From: JADFXI01 sp963784135
Lineage (GTDB): Bacteria; Nitrospirota; Thermodesulfovibrionia; Thermodesulfovibrionales; Dissulfurispiraceae
DNA length: 64,000 nucleotides
Reading direction: 5' to 3'
Assembly (NCBI GenBank): GCA_963784135.1
Contig: CAWAQG010000002.1
Coordinates: 62,001 to 126,000, forward strand
Shown here: one piece after another, positions 51,318 to 60,182 of the stretch
How the letters are laid out: each line of letters begins with the position of its first letter
How positions within the stretch are numbered: the stretch's first letter is position 1
The notes under the pieces: generated by a model
What the model was told of the DNA's origin: nothing
Database searches by the model: none
The model's input: the letters and a program-made list of their open reading frames with translations, nothing else
Made by a program: the position numbers and the translations under genes

Positions 51318-51355
51318 CCGATAAACAGCCTGCCCCTGCCGCTCCCTTCCTTATG
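51318..51355. repeat. 38-base dispersed repeat, copy 1
   Basis: CCGATAAACAGCCTGC followed by C/T-rich sequence and CCTT..TTATG. It recurs at 60625-60662 with about six differences. Copy 1 is upstream of the rpsU operon, copy 2 upstream of rho. Confidence 0.7.
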
Positions 51356-51421
51356 GGGGGGTTGATAAAAAAGGGGCTTTTTTTGTATAATTTTTAACCT
51401 GATACCTGTTTGGTCATTTTC

Positions 51422-51450
51422 TTGACAATAAATGGATAAGTTGTTAAGAT
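51422..51450 (+). promoter_or_regulatory. promoter of the rpsU-yqeY-dnaG-rpoD operon
   Basis: TTGACA (51422-51427), 17 bases, TAAGAT (51445-51450), then 34 bases to the rpsU GTG. Consensus -35 and ideal spacing. Confidence 0.7.
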
Positions 51451-51484
51451 TGATGAAATTTCCTATAGAGAGGGGGGGATAGAG

Positions 51485-51685
51485 GTGCCCTCTGTTAAAG
51501 TAAAAGATATCGAATCACTCGAATCCGCGCTTAAGCAGTTTAAAAAGCAGTGCGAGCGCGATGGCGTACTTTCGGACATAAAGAAAAAAGAGCATTACGA
51601 CAAGCCGAGCGTAAAGAAAAAGAAAAAGGTCCTGGCTGCCCGTAAAAAAGCTGCAAAACGCGTAAGAACGTTCTCGGCGAGGTAA
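51485..51685 (+). CDS. rpsU: 30S ribosomal protein S21
   Basis: 66 residues from GTG 51485 after AGGGGGGGAT. VKVKDIESLESALKQFKKQ and the Lys/Arg-rich tail are typical of S21, which helps 30S initiation. First gene of the macromolecular synthesis operon. Confidence 0.93.
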   Translation: MPSVKVKDIESLESALKQFKKQCERDGVLSDIKKKEHYDKPSVKKKKKVLAARKKAAKRVRTFSAR

Positions 51686-51720
51686 TCCGCCCTTTCCTCT
51701 ATGGGGCGGGGAGAGGCTTT

Positions 51721-52176
51721 ATGGAGACTATTCCGCAACGGTTGGATGCAGAACTCAAAGAGGCCTTGAAAGCACGCAACGAACTGAAGCTTTCAGTTCT
51801 CAGGATGCTCAAGGCCTCTTTAAAAAATAAAGAAATCGAAAAGATGGGTCCGCTCTCCAATGAGGAGATTATATCTGTTTTGTCGTCTATGGCAAAACAG
51901 CGGAGAGACTCAATAGAGCAATTCTCCGCAGCCGGCAGATTAGACCTCGCTGAAAAAGAAACAAAGGAACTGGAGATAGTCCGGTCTTACCTGCCGTCAC
52001 AACTTTCGCCTGAAGAGCTTGACAGGATTATATGTTCTGCAATCAGGGAAAGCAATGCATCGGCGCCGGCTGACATAGGAAAGGTCATGAAGATTGTTGC
52101 GCCGCTTACAAAAGGAACAGCCGATGGCAAGGCTGTCAACCAGCGGGTTAAAGAGCTCTTAGGGGCCGCCTCTTAA
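51721..52176 (+). CDS. GatB/YqeY domain protein
   Basis: 151 residues, the YqeY domain related to the tail of GatB: LKAALKARNELKLSVLRML near the start and GKVMKIVAPLTKGTADGKAVNQRVKELL at the end. Thought to have a role in tRNA-dependent amidation or tRNA binding; unproven. It commonly lies between rpsU and dnaG, as here. Confidence 0.92.
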   Translation: METIPQRLDAELKEALKARNELKLSVLRMLKASLKNKEIEKMGPLSNEEIISVLSSMAKQRRDSIEQFSAAGRLDLAEKETKELEIVRSYLPSQLSPEELDRIICSAIRESNASAPADIGKVMKIVAPLTKGTADGKAVNQRVKELLGAAS

Positions 52177-52241
52177 TCCGTTTTGCAGATTTCCTGAGCG
52201 CCTGCCTGGAGCATTTAGCTGCTTCCTTAATAGGGGATGGT

Positions 52242-53951
52242 GTGATGAATAGTGACCGCACAATTGATGAAATTAAGACAAAAATCGATATCGTTGACCT
52301 GATCTCCGAACACGTAGACCTGAAGAGAGCGGGACAGAATTTTAAAGGGCTCTGTCCGTTCCACGCAGAAAAAACCCCCTCTTTCATGGTGAACCCTTCA
52401 AAACAGATTTGCCACTGCTTCGGCTGCGGCAAAGGCGGCGATATTTTTGCCTTCACAATGCAATACGAGAACATGAATTTTCATGAGGCTGTATCATATC
52501 TCGCAAGCAAGGCTGGAATAACAATAGAAAGTTACACCCGCGGGCCGGCCTGCGACAAAGGTATCAAGGAAAGCATTTTCTCAATCCACAAAGAGGCGCT
52601 GCAATTCTTTAAAAACAACCTGAGTTCGTCCGGCAGTGCAACTGCCTACATCAGGGAGCGCGGTCTCAGCAGTGAGATCATAGAGCAATTCTCTATCGGA
52701 TACAGCACAGGCATGCGCGACCCCCTTTTCAGCCGGCTTAAGGACCGGTCCTTCACCCTGGAACAGATCAAGGCTTCCGGTCTCGTCTACTTCGGCGATA
52801 ACGGAGTCCATGATTTCTTTCGGGACAGGATTATGTTCCCTATTTTCGACATCCAGGGGAGGCCTGTTGCCTTTGGCGGAAGAAAACTCTCGACATCCGG
52901 GAATATTCCAAAATATCTGAACTCCCCTGATCATATGCTCTTCAAAAAAGGGGAATCCTGCTATGGCATGCACATAGCAAAAAATGCCATTACGCAAAAA
53001 GGCTACTCTATTGTAGTGGAAGGGTATCTCGATGCGATTATGTGCCATCAGCATTCCTTCAATAACACGATAGCGCCTCTTGGGACTGCTCTTACAGCAG
53101 GGCATCTGAAAAAACTCAAGCGGTTCTCCCCCAAAGTCCTCCTGCTTTTTGACGGAGACCCGGCAGGGATATCGGCGACCAAGAGGTCGCTGGAGCTTAT
53201 TTACACTGAAGGGATGTCGGCAAAGATTGTCATGCTCCCCGAAAAAGAGGACCCGGACACCTTTTTAAGAAAGCACGGAGCGGATTACTTCAGGCAATAC
53301 CTGGGAAAAGCGGTCACCCCTGTGGAATTCCTGCTCAAATTATACGGCAAGAACAAACTCGAAGGGGTGCGTTATGCCCTGTCGTTGATTCTGTCCTGTC
53401 CCGATCCATTGCGGCGGGATGAAACACTGAGGGAACTGTCCGGCCTGTCGGGACATGATGAACTGACCCTGCGGCAGGAATTGAAAAACAGCAGGAAGCC
53501 GGCAAGTCATAGAGGGCTCGAAGGCGCCGGACTTAGAAACCGGAGCGACACAATAAGCAAAGAGGAACAAATACTCTTAAGCATAATTATCTTAGTACCG
53601 GAAAAACGTGATAACATCCTGCACTATCTTGGTCCCGAAAACATGGGCCCATATTCCACGCGTGGACTGTTCGATAAGATCAGGCTTTTTCTGGCTGAAA
53701 ACGGCGCCGGCAATCTGCTCTCGACCGACTTCATGGCACTTTGCAACAGCGACGAACAGGCACTCATTACGAAACTCTCTGTCGATTCGGGGATAGACGC
53801 GGACAATATCAATGCATTGACAAAAGACTGCTTAAAGACAATCTCCAGGAAAGGGATCACGCGGCAGATAGAACTGGCTGAAAAGGCCGGTGATGAGAAA
53901 CTTTTATTTTCACTCCTTGGGAGGAAGAAAACTCTTACGGAAAGCCTGTGA
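52242..53951 (+). CDS. dnaG: DNA primase DnaG
   Basis: 569 residues. N-terminal zinc finger (CPFHAEKTPSF ... CHCFGCGKGGD), the RNA polymerase-like core, and a TOPRIM domain with VEGYLDAI and FDGDPAG. The C-terminal helicase-binding region is present (about 440-569). Makes RNA primers for replication. GTG 52242 or the next codon ATG 52245 can start, with AGGGGATGG upstream. It is followed 50 bases later by rpoD. Confidence 0.96.
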   Translation: MMNSDRTIDEIKTKIDIVDLISEHVDLKRAGQNFKGLCPFHAEKTPSFMVNPSKQICHCFGCGKGGDIFAFTMQYENMNFHEAVSYLASKAGITIESYTRGPACDKGIKESIFSIHKEALQFFKNNLSSSGSATAYIRERGLSSEIIEQFSIGYSTGMRDPLFSRLKDRSFTLEQIKASGLVYFGDNGVHDFFRDRIMFPIFDIQGRPVAFGGRKLSTSGNIPKYLNSPDHMLFKKGESCYGMHIAKNAITQKGYSIVVEGYLDAIMCHQHSFNNTIAPLGTALTAGHLKKLKRFSPKVLLLFDGDPAGISATKRSLELIYTEGMSAKIVMLPEKEDPDTFLRKHGADYFRQYLGKAVTPVEFLLKLYGKNKLEGVRYALSLILSCPDPLRRDETLRELSGLSGHDELTLRQELKNSRKPASHRGLEGAGLRNRSDTISKEEQILLSIIILVPEKRDNILHYLGPENMGPYSTRGLFDKIRLFLAENGAGNLLSTDFMALCNSDEQALITKLSVDSGIDADNINALTKDCLKTISRKGITRQIELAEKAGDEKLLFSLLGRKKTLTESL

Positions 53952-54001
53952 CTAACGTGCTTGCTCTATGATTGCTTATTACCTTAAAGGAGGAGGGAAT
54001 A

Positions 54002-55447
54002 TTGAAAAAGCATCTTAATCTTTTTGAAGAGGACCTGGCTGAACATGATGCGAACTTCGCCGTGACCGAAATCGAGGAAATAGCAGCGAGCGAAAACACG
54101 GCGCCGGTGGATGCTGCAAGAACAAATGAATCCATCGAACAGGAGTATGATCCGTTAAAGGCCTACCTGAAAGGCATAAGCATGATCCCCCTTCTGACCA
54201 AAGAAGGAGAAGTTGCAGTTGCAAAAAAGATCGAAACATGCAAATTCAAAATATGCAGCACCATTTTTACCATACCTTTTCTCCTTGACAAGCTGGTAAG
54301 GCTTGGCCAGCTCGTGAAAAAAGGAGAGGCCCCATTTTCAGATTTTGTTCAGGACAGTGAAGACCTGTCGGAAGAAGAGATCGAGGCGGAGAAAGAGCGG
54401 TTCTCAAAGATTACAGAAGCGATCAATGGCATCTTCAGCAGATGGAAGAAACAAAAACAGACACTGGTTGCAGAGTTGTCTCAGGACAACAAACTTCGCA
54501 TTCTTAAAAAAATTCAGGAACTCAACTTAAAGGCCGATGTAGTAAAAACCTTTGCTGAGGAATTAAAAAAGATGTGGGCGCAGGTTGAGGGCCACAAGAC
54601 CTCCGACAGAAAGCAATACAGGAGTGAGCTCAAAATATTGGAATCCAGCCTCGGACTGGGCGCCCCTGAAATAAGAAGGGCCGTCAAAGAACTGGAATTG
54701 TCTGAAATAGAGCTGGCCCACGCAAAGGGACAGCTTATCGAGTCCAACCTGAGACTGGTGATCAGTATCGCAAAACGGTATATGGGAAAAGGATTAAGCC
54801 TTGGGGACCTTATCCAGGAAGGCAACATCGGTCTCATGCGGGCGGTTGAAAAGTTCGAGTATCAGAGAGGGTATAAATTCAGCACGTATGCTACGTGGTG
54901 GATACGGCAGGCGATCAGCCGTGCTATAGCAGACCAGTCAAGAGTCATCCGGATCCCGGTCCATATGATCGAGAATATAAACAGGGTCAATAAAATCACA
55001 AAGGAGTTTGTACAGGAACTTGGCGTCGAACCCACGCCGGAAGAGATAGCAAAGCGTTCAAAGATGCCGCTTGATAAGGTCAAAAATATTTTAAAAATAT
55101 CCAAAGAACCAATTTCCATTGAAACACCAATCGGCGACGAAGACGATACCATGCTCAAAGACTTTATCGAGGACAAATCGAATCTCTCCCCGCTGGAACT
55201 GGTTATCCGGGAAGACCTGAAGACGCTCATTGACAACATGCTTTGCAAACTCTCCCACAAAGAAGAACTTGTCATAAGAAAACGGTTCGGTATCGGCGAG
55301 GAGGCCCCGCAGACGCTTGAAGATGTCGGCCAGGCATTTGATGTTACAAGAGAGCGTATCAGGCAAATTCAGGTCAAGGCAATAAAAAAATTAAAAACCT
55401 CCCTCAAGGACCAGGCTTGGCTCAGGCATTTCCTCGGAAGCTCTTGA
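54002..55447 (+). CDS. rpoD: primary sigma-70 factor RpoD
   Basis: 481 residues from TTG 54002, well spaced from AAAGGAGGAGGG; an in-frame TTG at 53972 lies before that site. Regions 1.2 (YDPLKAYLKGISMIPLL), 2 (GDLIQEGNIGLMRAVEKF, STYATWWIRQAISRAI), 3 and 4 (DVTRERIRQIQVKAIKKL) are all present; region 1.1 is absent or very short. Position after dnaG marks it as the housekeeping factor. Its paralogue is at 18652-20148. Confidence 0.95.
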   Translation: MKKHLNLFEEDLAEHDANFAVTEIEEIAASENTAPVDAARTNESIEQEYDPLKAYLKGISMIPLLTKEGEVAVAKKIETCKFKICSTIFTIPFLLDKLVRLGQLVKKGEAPFSDFVQDSEDLSEEEIEAEKERFSKITEAINGIFSRWKKQKQTLVAELSQDNKLRILKKIQELNLKADVVKTFAEELKKMWAQVEGHKTSDRKQYRSELKILESSLGLGAPEIRRAVKELELSEIELAHAKGQLIESNLRLVISIAKRYMGKGLSLGDLIQEGNIGLMRAVEKFEYQRGYKFSTYATWWIRQAISRAIADQSRVIRIPVHMIENINRVNKITKEFVQELGVEPTPEEIAKRSKMPLDKVKNILKISKEPISIETPIGDEDDTMLKDFIEDKSNLSPLELVIREDLKTLIDNMLCKLSHKEELVIRKRFGIGEEAPQTLEDVGQAFDVTRERIRQIQVKAIKKLKTSLKDQAWLRHFLGSS

Positions 55448-55507
55448 CTAAGAGCTTAAATTACGTTTATAGTAAAAAACTTTAGACATTAGTTTCAAAT
55501 GCTTAAA

Positions 55508-55583
55508 GGGCCCATAGCTCAGCTGGTAGAGCTACCGGCTCATAACCGGTTGGTCCCAGGTTCGAGTCCTGGTGGGCCCACCA
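55508..55583 (+). tRNA. tRNA with CAU anticodon (Met elongator or Ile2)
   Basis: 76 bases with encoded CCA. The acceptor stem GGGCCCA pairs with TGGGCCC, the anticodon stem ACCGG/CCGGT encloses CTCATAA, and the T-arm contains GGTTCGAGTCC. The CAU anticodon fits elongator Met, or Ile if lysidine-modified; the sequence does not decide. Its 3' end forms part of a 27-bp inverted repeat with downstream DNA. Confidence 0.93.
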
Positions 55584-55631
55584 TATAGACCCCAAAAAGT
55601 CTGCGACTTTTTGGGGTCTATATGGTGGGCC
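55575..55631. repeat. 27-bp perfect inverted repeat starting in the tRNA acceptor end
   Basis: Arm 55575-55601 (starting GGCCCACCATATAGACCCC) and arm 55605-55631 are exact reverse complements with a TGC loop. The left arm includes the last nine tRNA bases. Right of it the DNA does not continue as inverted tRNA. It could be a terminator (CAAAAAGTC...GACTTTTTG) that also captured the tRNA end, a recombination scar, or an assembly fold-back. Confidence 0.85.
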
Positions 55632-55655
55632 AATCAACAACGTAAAGGGGTAGAG

Positions 55656-56408
55656 GTGAACGAACAATTATGCCTGCTTATAGAACTTCAAAAACTTGAT
55701 ACCGTCATACTCGCGCTGCATTCTAAAATCGATTTGATGCCCGGCACCATCGCTGCCAGTGAGGGGCCTCTAAAAAAATCCGAGGCAACTTTTGAAAACC
55801 TGAAGCAAGGCTGCGCAGCCATGGAAAAGAAAAAGAAAGACAAGGAGCAGGCTATCGAGGACATCAATGAAAAAATCAAAAAGCTGTCGCTAAGGACCTC
55901 GGAGATCAAAAACAATAAAGAGTACCAGGCCCACCTTAAAGAGATAGAGAGGGCTGGAAAGGACCTGAAAGCGGCCGAAGACGAATTGCTTGATGCTATC
56001 GAGTCTATCGAAAAATCCTCGAAATTGCTCGCTGCCGAACAGTCCAGTATCGCGGGGGAACGGTCAAAGCTGGATGTGATCAGGCAGGAAATAGAAAAGA
56101 CCATTGCCCTTGACAGGCAAGAGTTGAAAAAACTCAAGGATGCCAGGAAAAAATTCATCGAAAAACTGGACCCCGACATTTATGGCCGGTATATTGCCAC
56201 CATGAAATCAGGCCGCGGGCTTGCCGTTGCAGAGGCAAAAAATGAGATATGCCAGGGATGCAACCTGCATATCCCGCCGCAGATGTTCGTTGAATTGAAA
56301 AAGAATGAAGAGTTGACCCTCTGCCCGCAGTGCAGGCGAATACTGTACTATAATAATTCCGATGTTGTATCTACAGAAGCCAAAGACGAAGGGCTAAAAG
56401 TCAAATAA
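55656..56408 (+). CDS. coiled-coil protein with C-terminal zinc ribbon (CT398-like)
   Basis: 250 residues from GTG 55656; AGAGG lies just before, and a longer frame would run into the tRNA hairpin. Residues 1-190 are long coiled coil; the end has CQGCNLHIPPQ and CPQC, a C4 zinc ribbon. Members of this family (Chlamydia CT398, Helicobacter HP0958-like) act as sigma-54/flagellar chaperones in some species. The role here is unknown. Confidence 0.88.
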   Translation: MNEQLCLLIELQKLDTVILALHSKIDLMPGTIAASEGPLKKSEATFENLKQGCAAMEKKKKDKEQAIEDINEKIKKLSLRTSEIKNNKEYQAHLKEIERAGKDLKAAEDELLDAIESIEKSSKLLAAEQSSIAGERSKLDVIRQEIEKTIALDRQELKKLKDARKKFIEKLDPDIYGRYIATMKSGRGLAVAEAKNEICQGCNLHIPPQMFVELKKNEELTLCPQCRRILYYNNSDVVSTEAKDEGLKVK

Positions 56409-56480
56409 GAAATAATTCTTTGTATTTTCCTCATTTATTTGCTTATAATTTAACTTTATGGTAGTATAAACTCCATAACG

Positions 56481-57386
56481 ATGGAAGACCATAAATTAAA
56501 AGTTTTCTGCACCGTTGCCGAGACGAAAAGTTTTTCAAAGACGTCTCAAATTATTCACCTGACCCAGCCTGCGGTGAGCCTTCAGATTCAAGCCCTTGAG
56601 GAACTGTATGAAACAAAACTCTTTGACCGTTCGAGCAGTTCCATCAACCTTACTTCCGCGGGGGAAGTGCTGTACCGTTATGCCAAGAATATCCTGGTGC
56701 AGTATTCCGAACTCGAAAAGGAAATAGGTAAAATAACCGGACTCATAAAAGGAAGCATCACGATCGGGGCCAGTACGACCATAGGCAACTACCTCCTTCC
56801 GAGCGTTGTCTTCGACTTCAAGAAAAATCATCCCAAGATAAAGATTAATATACTGATCGGAAATACAAACAGGGTGCTTGATCTCCTGAATTCAGGCGTC
56901 ATAGACTTTGGGCTTGTAGAAGGTGAAACGACGAGGAGCAAAATTAGGGCCGAAGCGTTGCTCTCCGATGAGCTTGTCTTCATACTGCCGGCCATACACC
57001 CCCTGGCAAAGAAGAAGTCTATTTCACTCCTTGAAATCATGAAAGAGCCGTTTATTATACGTGAGGAAGGTTCCGGGACCCGCCAGATAATTGAAAAGTA
57101 TCTCGCATTGCACGGAACAAAGATTTCCGATATGCATATTGTCCTCGTTCTCGGTGGTACCGAATCAATAAAAGAGGCTGTTGAACGCGGGATGGGAATC
57201 TCGATTGTATCGCGATGGGCCGCCCGGAAGGAAGTCAAATACGGCACCCTGAAATACATTACCGCCAAAGAGGACCGGATACTAAGGGACTTCTCTCTGG
57301 TAGTGACGAAGAATGCGGTGTTCTCCCATGCCGTAGATGAGTTCCTCTCCTACCTCAAGGTATACTCCTTCGATATGCTCCTTTAG
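56481..57386 (+). CDS. LysR-type regulator, probably linked to selenium metabolism
   Basis: 301 residues: winged helix-turn-helix (about 1-60, with SFSKTSQIIHLTQPAVSLQI) and a substrate-binding domain (about 90-290). It resembles the LysR group often found next to selenium genes, and selD lies 1.6 kb downstream on the other strand. The effector is unknown. The link to selenium is inference from similarity and context. Confidence 0.85.
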   Translation: MEDHKLKVFCTVAETKSFSKTSQIIHLTQPAVSLQIQALEELYETKLFDRSSSSINLTSAGEVLYRYAKNILVQYSELEKEIGKITGLIKGSITIGASTTIGNYLLPSVVFDFKKNHPKIKINILIGNTNRVLDLLNSGVIDFGLVEGETTRSKIRAEALLSDELVFILPAIHPLAKKKSISLLEIMKEPFIIREEGSGTRQIIEKYLALHGTKISDMHIVLVLGGTESIKEAVERGMGISIVSRWAARKEVKYGTLKYITAKEDRILRDFSLVVTKNAVFSHAVDEFLSYLKVYSFDMLL

Positions 57387-57401
57387 GCAGGCTGGTCTTC
57401 C

Positions 57402-58967
57402 TTATTCACCAAGCCAGGCAAAAACATTATTCCGGTCCTCCAGTTCGCGCAGCAATGACCTGTCACTGTCAACGCCTTCAGCCATCTGGAGAAGCCGGTT
57501 GAAATTATGGATATGGCCGCGCACTCTTCTTTCCGCATATTCGGATGCCCTGTCTTTCTCGATCAGAAAGGGCCAATCGCTGGACTGCGCCAGCAGCATC
57601 TCTTTCACCGCCTGGTCCACGGCCCGTTGCCTAAACGGGGCCCGGCGGCCCATGCTCCTGACTCTTTCCTTTAAGCGCGCAATTCTCTCTGCCATTGAAT
57701 GGAGGTGCCTGTAAATATAATGGTTCCGTTCGCCTATCCATAAGGCATTGTACCCTCCTTCACCCCAGCTTGAGGGGTGCAAAACAATATTATTGCCTGA
57801 CGGATATTCCGCAATGCATTCCGCGGGAGTGGCCAAACGGACTGTCCTGCTGTCAAACAATTTCCTCACCATGATATCAAGCCAGCAGGTACCCTCGAAC
57901 CACCAGTGCCCGAATAGTTCCGCATCAAAGGCGGAGAAAATAACAGGACTGAACCCATGACCGCAGAGCCGCCGCACCTGCGATTCCCTGCTTTCCATAA
58001 AATGGGCCGCGTGCTCAATGGCCCTCCGCATCGCCATTACCCTGTCATAAGGGAGCTTTTCATTCGCAGCTCCTGTGACCCGGTAATACTTCATTCCTGT
58101 AAAAAGCTTCAACTCACCGGAATGAAGGAATTTGTCGAGATACCCGGCAGGAAGGTCAAATCCGATATCACGGTAAAAATCCCTGTAGTATGGATCTCCG
58201 GGATACCCTTCCGTTGCGCTCCATACCTGTCCGGCTGATTTAAAATCCCTGCCGAATACCTGCAGCCCCGAAGGCGCCCTCACCGGTTTAAAAATACTGT
58301 GTTCCGGACGGGGATTTCCAAGCAGTATGCCGTGTGACTCCAAAAAGAAATAGCGTATACCGGCATCTTTCAGAAAAAAATCGAGCCCCTGGAAATAGCC
58401 GCACTCGGGCAGCCAGAAGCCGGACGGAGCTCTCCCGAAATTTCTAATATAGCTCTTAATGCCTATGCCGATCTGCTCTTTTATGATGTCAGGATATGCT
58501 TCGAATGCAGGCAGAAACGCATGCGTTGCAGCAGTAGCGACAATCTCTATGTGGCCTTCGTCCTGAAGCCGCCTGAAAGCCGCGACCAGGTCGCAGCCAT
58601 AACGCCCGGTATATAAACGCAGCACCGTCCTGAAGTGTTTATTATACAGCTCTGCAGTGGGCCCAAAAGATGACCTTCCGGTCCTGGCCACTTCGGCTTC
58701 GGAAAGCGCAATAAGATTGTCCATATGCCTGAGGAACCTTTTCCTGAGAAGGCCGTCACCGAGCATTTCCGCCAGCGTTGGACTTATTGAAAAGGTAATA
58801 TGCGGGCTTATACCGTCATTTACCATCCGTTCCAGCATATCAAGCAGGGGGACATAGGTTTCCCTGATTGCCTCAAAAAGCCAGTTTTCTTCAATGCAAT
58901 ACTCGTGTTCCGGGTGCCTTACATAAGGAAGGTGAGCGTGAAGCAGGAGGACAAGCGAGCCGTTCAC
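57402..58967 (-). CDS. GH57 1,4-alpha-glucan branching-type enzyme
   Basis: 521 residues. The GH57 fold shows HAHLPYVRHPE at the start, the catalytic Glu in FWLPECGY and the Asp in FDAELFGHWWFEG, with a C-terminal helical domain (DUF1957-like). The family makes alpha-1,6 branches in glycogen or acts on related glucans. Its start overlaps the end of selD by four bases, so the two genes are co-transcribed although their functions seem unrelated. Confidence 0.92.
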   Translation of the reverse strand: MNGSLVLLLHAHLPYVRHPEHEYCIEENWLFEAIRETYVPLLDMLERMVNDGISPHITFSISPTLAEMLGDGLLRKRFLRHMDNLIALSEAEVARTGRSSFGPTAELYNKHFRTVLRLYTGRYGCDLVAAFRRLQDEGHIEIVATAATHAFLPAFEAYPDIIKEQIGIGIKSYIRNFGRAPSGFWLPECGYFQGLDFFLKDAGIRYFFLESHGILLGNPRPEHSIFKPVRAPSGLQVFGRDFKSAGQVWSATEGYPGDPYYRDFYRDIGFDLPAGYLDKFLHSGELKLFTGMKYYRVTGAANEKLPYDRVMAMRRAIEHAAHFMESRESQVRRLCGHGFSPVIFSAFDAELFGHWWFEGTCWLDIMVRKLFDSRTVRLATPAECIAEYPSGNNIVLHPSSWGEGGYNALWIGERNHYIYRHLHSMAERIARLKERVRSMGRRAPFRQRAVDQAVKEMLLAQSSDWPFLIEKDRASEYAERRVRGHIHNFNRLLQMAEGVDSDRSLLRELEDRNNVFAWLGE

Positions 58968-59986
58968 TTTACGATAATGCTGCCGGAGCCTTTCTCCACC
59001 CTGCCGATGACCGAAAAAAAGAGGGAATGTCCTTCAAGGGCTTTGATACGGTCCTCGCCAAGGGTGAATAAAAGTCCGCCGGAAGTTTGCGGGTCGGAAA
59101 GCAGAAGCTTGCTCTCGCCGCTGACGCCGGAAGAAAAAACCACTTTGCCTTCGCTATACTGCAGATTTTTGTAGGCGCCTTCGGGGACCATGCCTCTGTC
59201 TATCATTTCCACAACATGTTCGAGCACAGGGACGCGCGAGTTCTCTATGACAAAATCCACTGCCGCATTCCTGACCATGTTGTATGCATGGCCGAGCAGT
59301 CCAAATCCGGTAATATCCGTGCAGGCAGTTGCGCCTATGGAAGAAGCTATTAAAGATGCGTTGTCATTCAGCGTCAGCATCCACTCAACCGCCGGTCCCA
59401 TCGCCTCATCCGTCAGTTTGCCCCCCTTGAGCGCAGTCGCCAGTATGCCCACGCCAAGAGGTTTCGTAAGGATGATAGCATCTCCTTCAGCCGCGCCCGA
59501 CACCTTGAGTATCCTGTTCCTGTCAACAATGCCTGTTACCGAAAGGCCGAATTTAAGCTCGCGATCATCAAAACTGTGCCCGCCGATAAGCCGGGCACCT
59601 GCCCTTCCAAGCGTATGCAACGCTCCCCTCAGTATTTCCTTCAGGACAACAGTCTCATAATCGCATGATGAGAACCCCGCTATAGCCAGCGCAGTGACAG
59701 GCCTGCCTCCCATGGCATACACGTCGCTGATGGAATTATTGGCGCTTATGGCGCCGAAGGTGAAGGGGTCGTTTACCACGGGGGTTATAACATCCACGGT
59801 TTCAACTACAGCGGTGTCTCCGATAAGAGTGATACCGGCATCATCCCCCGGGCCTATAAGCACCACAGGAGAGTCCTTGCCGCTCCCGGACATGGCATCC
59901 TCATAATTATGGAGCGCAGCGATTATCTGTTCCAGGTCCGCCGGACCCATCTTTGCCGCTCAGCCCGCGGCCCTGACTTTTTCCAT
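58964..59986 (-). CDS. selD: selenophosphate synthetase SelD with in-frame UGA (Sec9)
   Basis: 340 residues when the TGA at 59960-59962 is read as selenocysteine. ATG 59986 (AGG upstream) begins MEKVRAAG-UGA-AAK-MGP, matching the family active-site motif GC/U-AAK, where this residue is Cys or Sec. The rest is typical: GPGDDAG, TVDVITPVVNDPFTFG, ADVYAMGG-type SDVYAMGG and DITGFGLLGH. It makes selenophosphate from selenide and ATP for selenocysteine synthesis. A SECIS-like hairpin follows the UGA (59933-59949). Starting at ATG 59950 would lose the active site. It is coupled to the GH57 gene downstream. Confidence 0.93.
59933..59949 (-). promoter_or_regulatory. SECIS-like stem-loop in selD
   Basis: Minus strand GGTCC-GGC-GGACC, extended by two G-U pairs, with the three-base loop beginning 17 nt after the UGA and starting with G. 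Fits the bacterial SECIS pattern in distance and loop base. Confidence 0.65.
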
Positions 59987-60007
59987 TAACCTGTAATTCA
60001 TTTAATT

Positions 60008-60013
60008 ATTATA
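60008..60013 (-). promoter_or_regulatory. -10 box upstream of selD
   Basis: TATAAT on the minus strand, 21 bases before ATG 59986. No convincing -35 box; the GIY-YIG element B begins 28 bases further upstream. Confidence 0.4.
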
Positions 60014-60130
60014 CCTTAAGGGCCCGCGAATAAATAACTTGCGAATTGCATCATCAGAAATCTATTCGAAAGTGAATCGTTGCATCACGAAGGAATCTAT
60101 TCGAAATAATTTCACTTAGCAATACAAAAT

Positions 60131-60165
60131 ACGTCATTCCCGCAGTCCTTTAGCGGGAATCCAGG
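60131..60165. repeat. element B left hairpin arm
   Basis: ATTCCCGC (60136-60143), loop AGTCCTTTA, GCGGGAAT (60153-60160). Inverted copy at 60479-60512, identical over 34 bases including the loop. Confidence 0.9.
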
Positions 60166-60182
60166 TTTTTTCAGATGCATGC

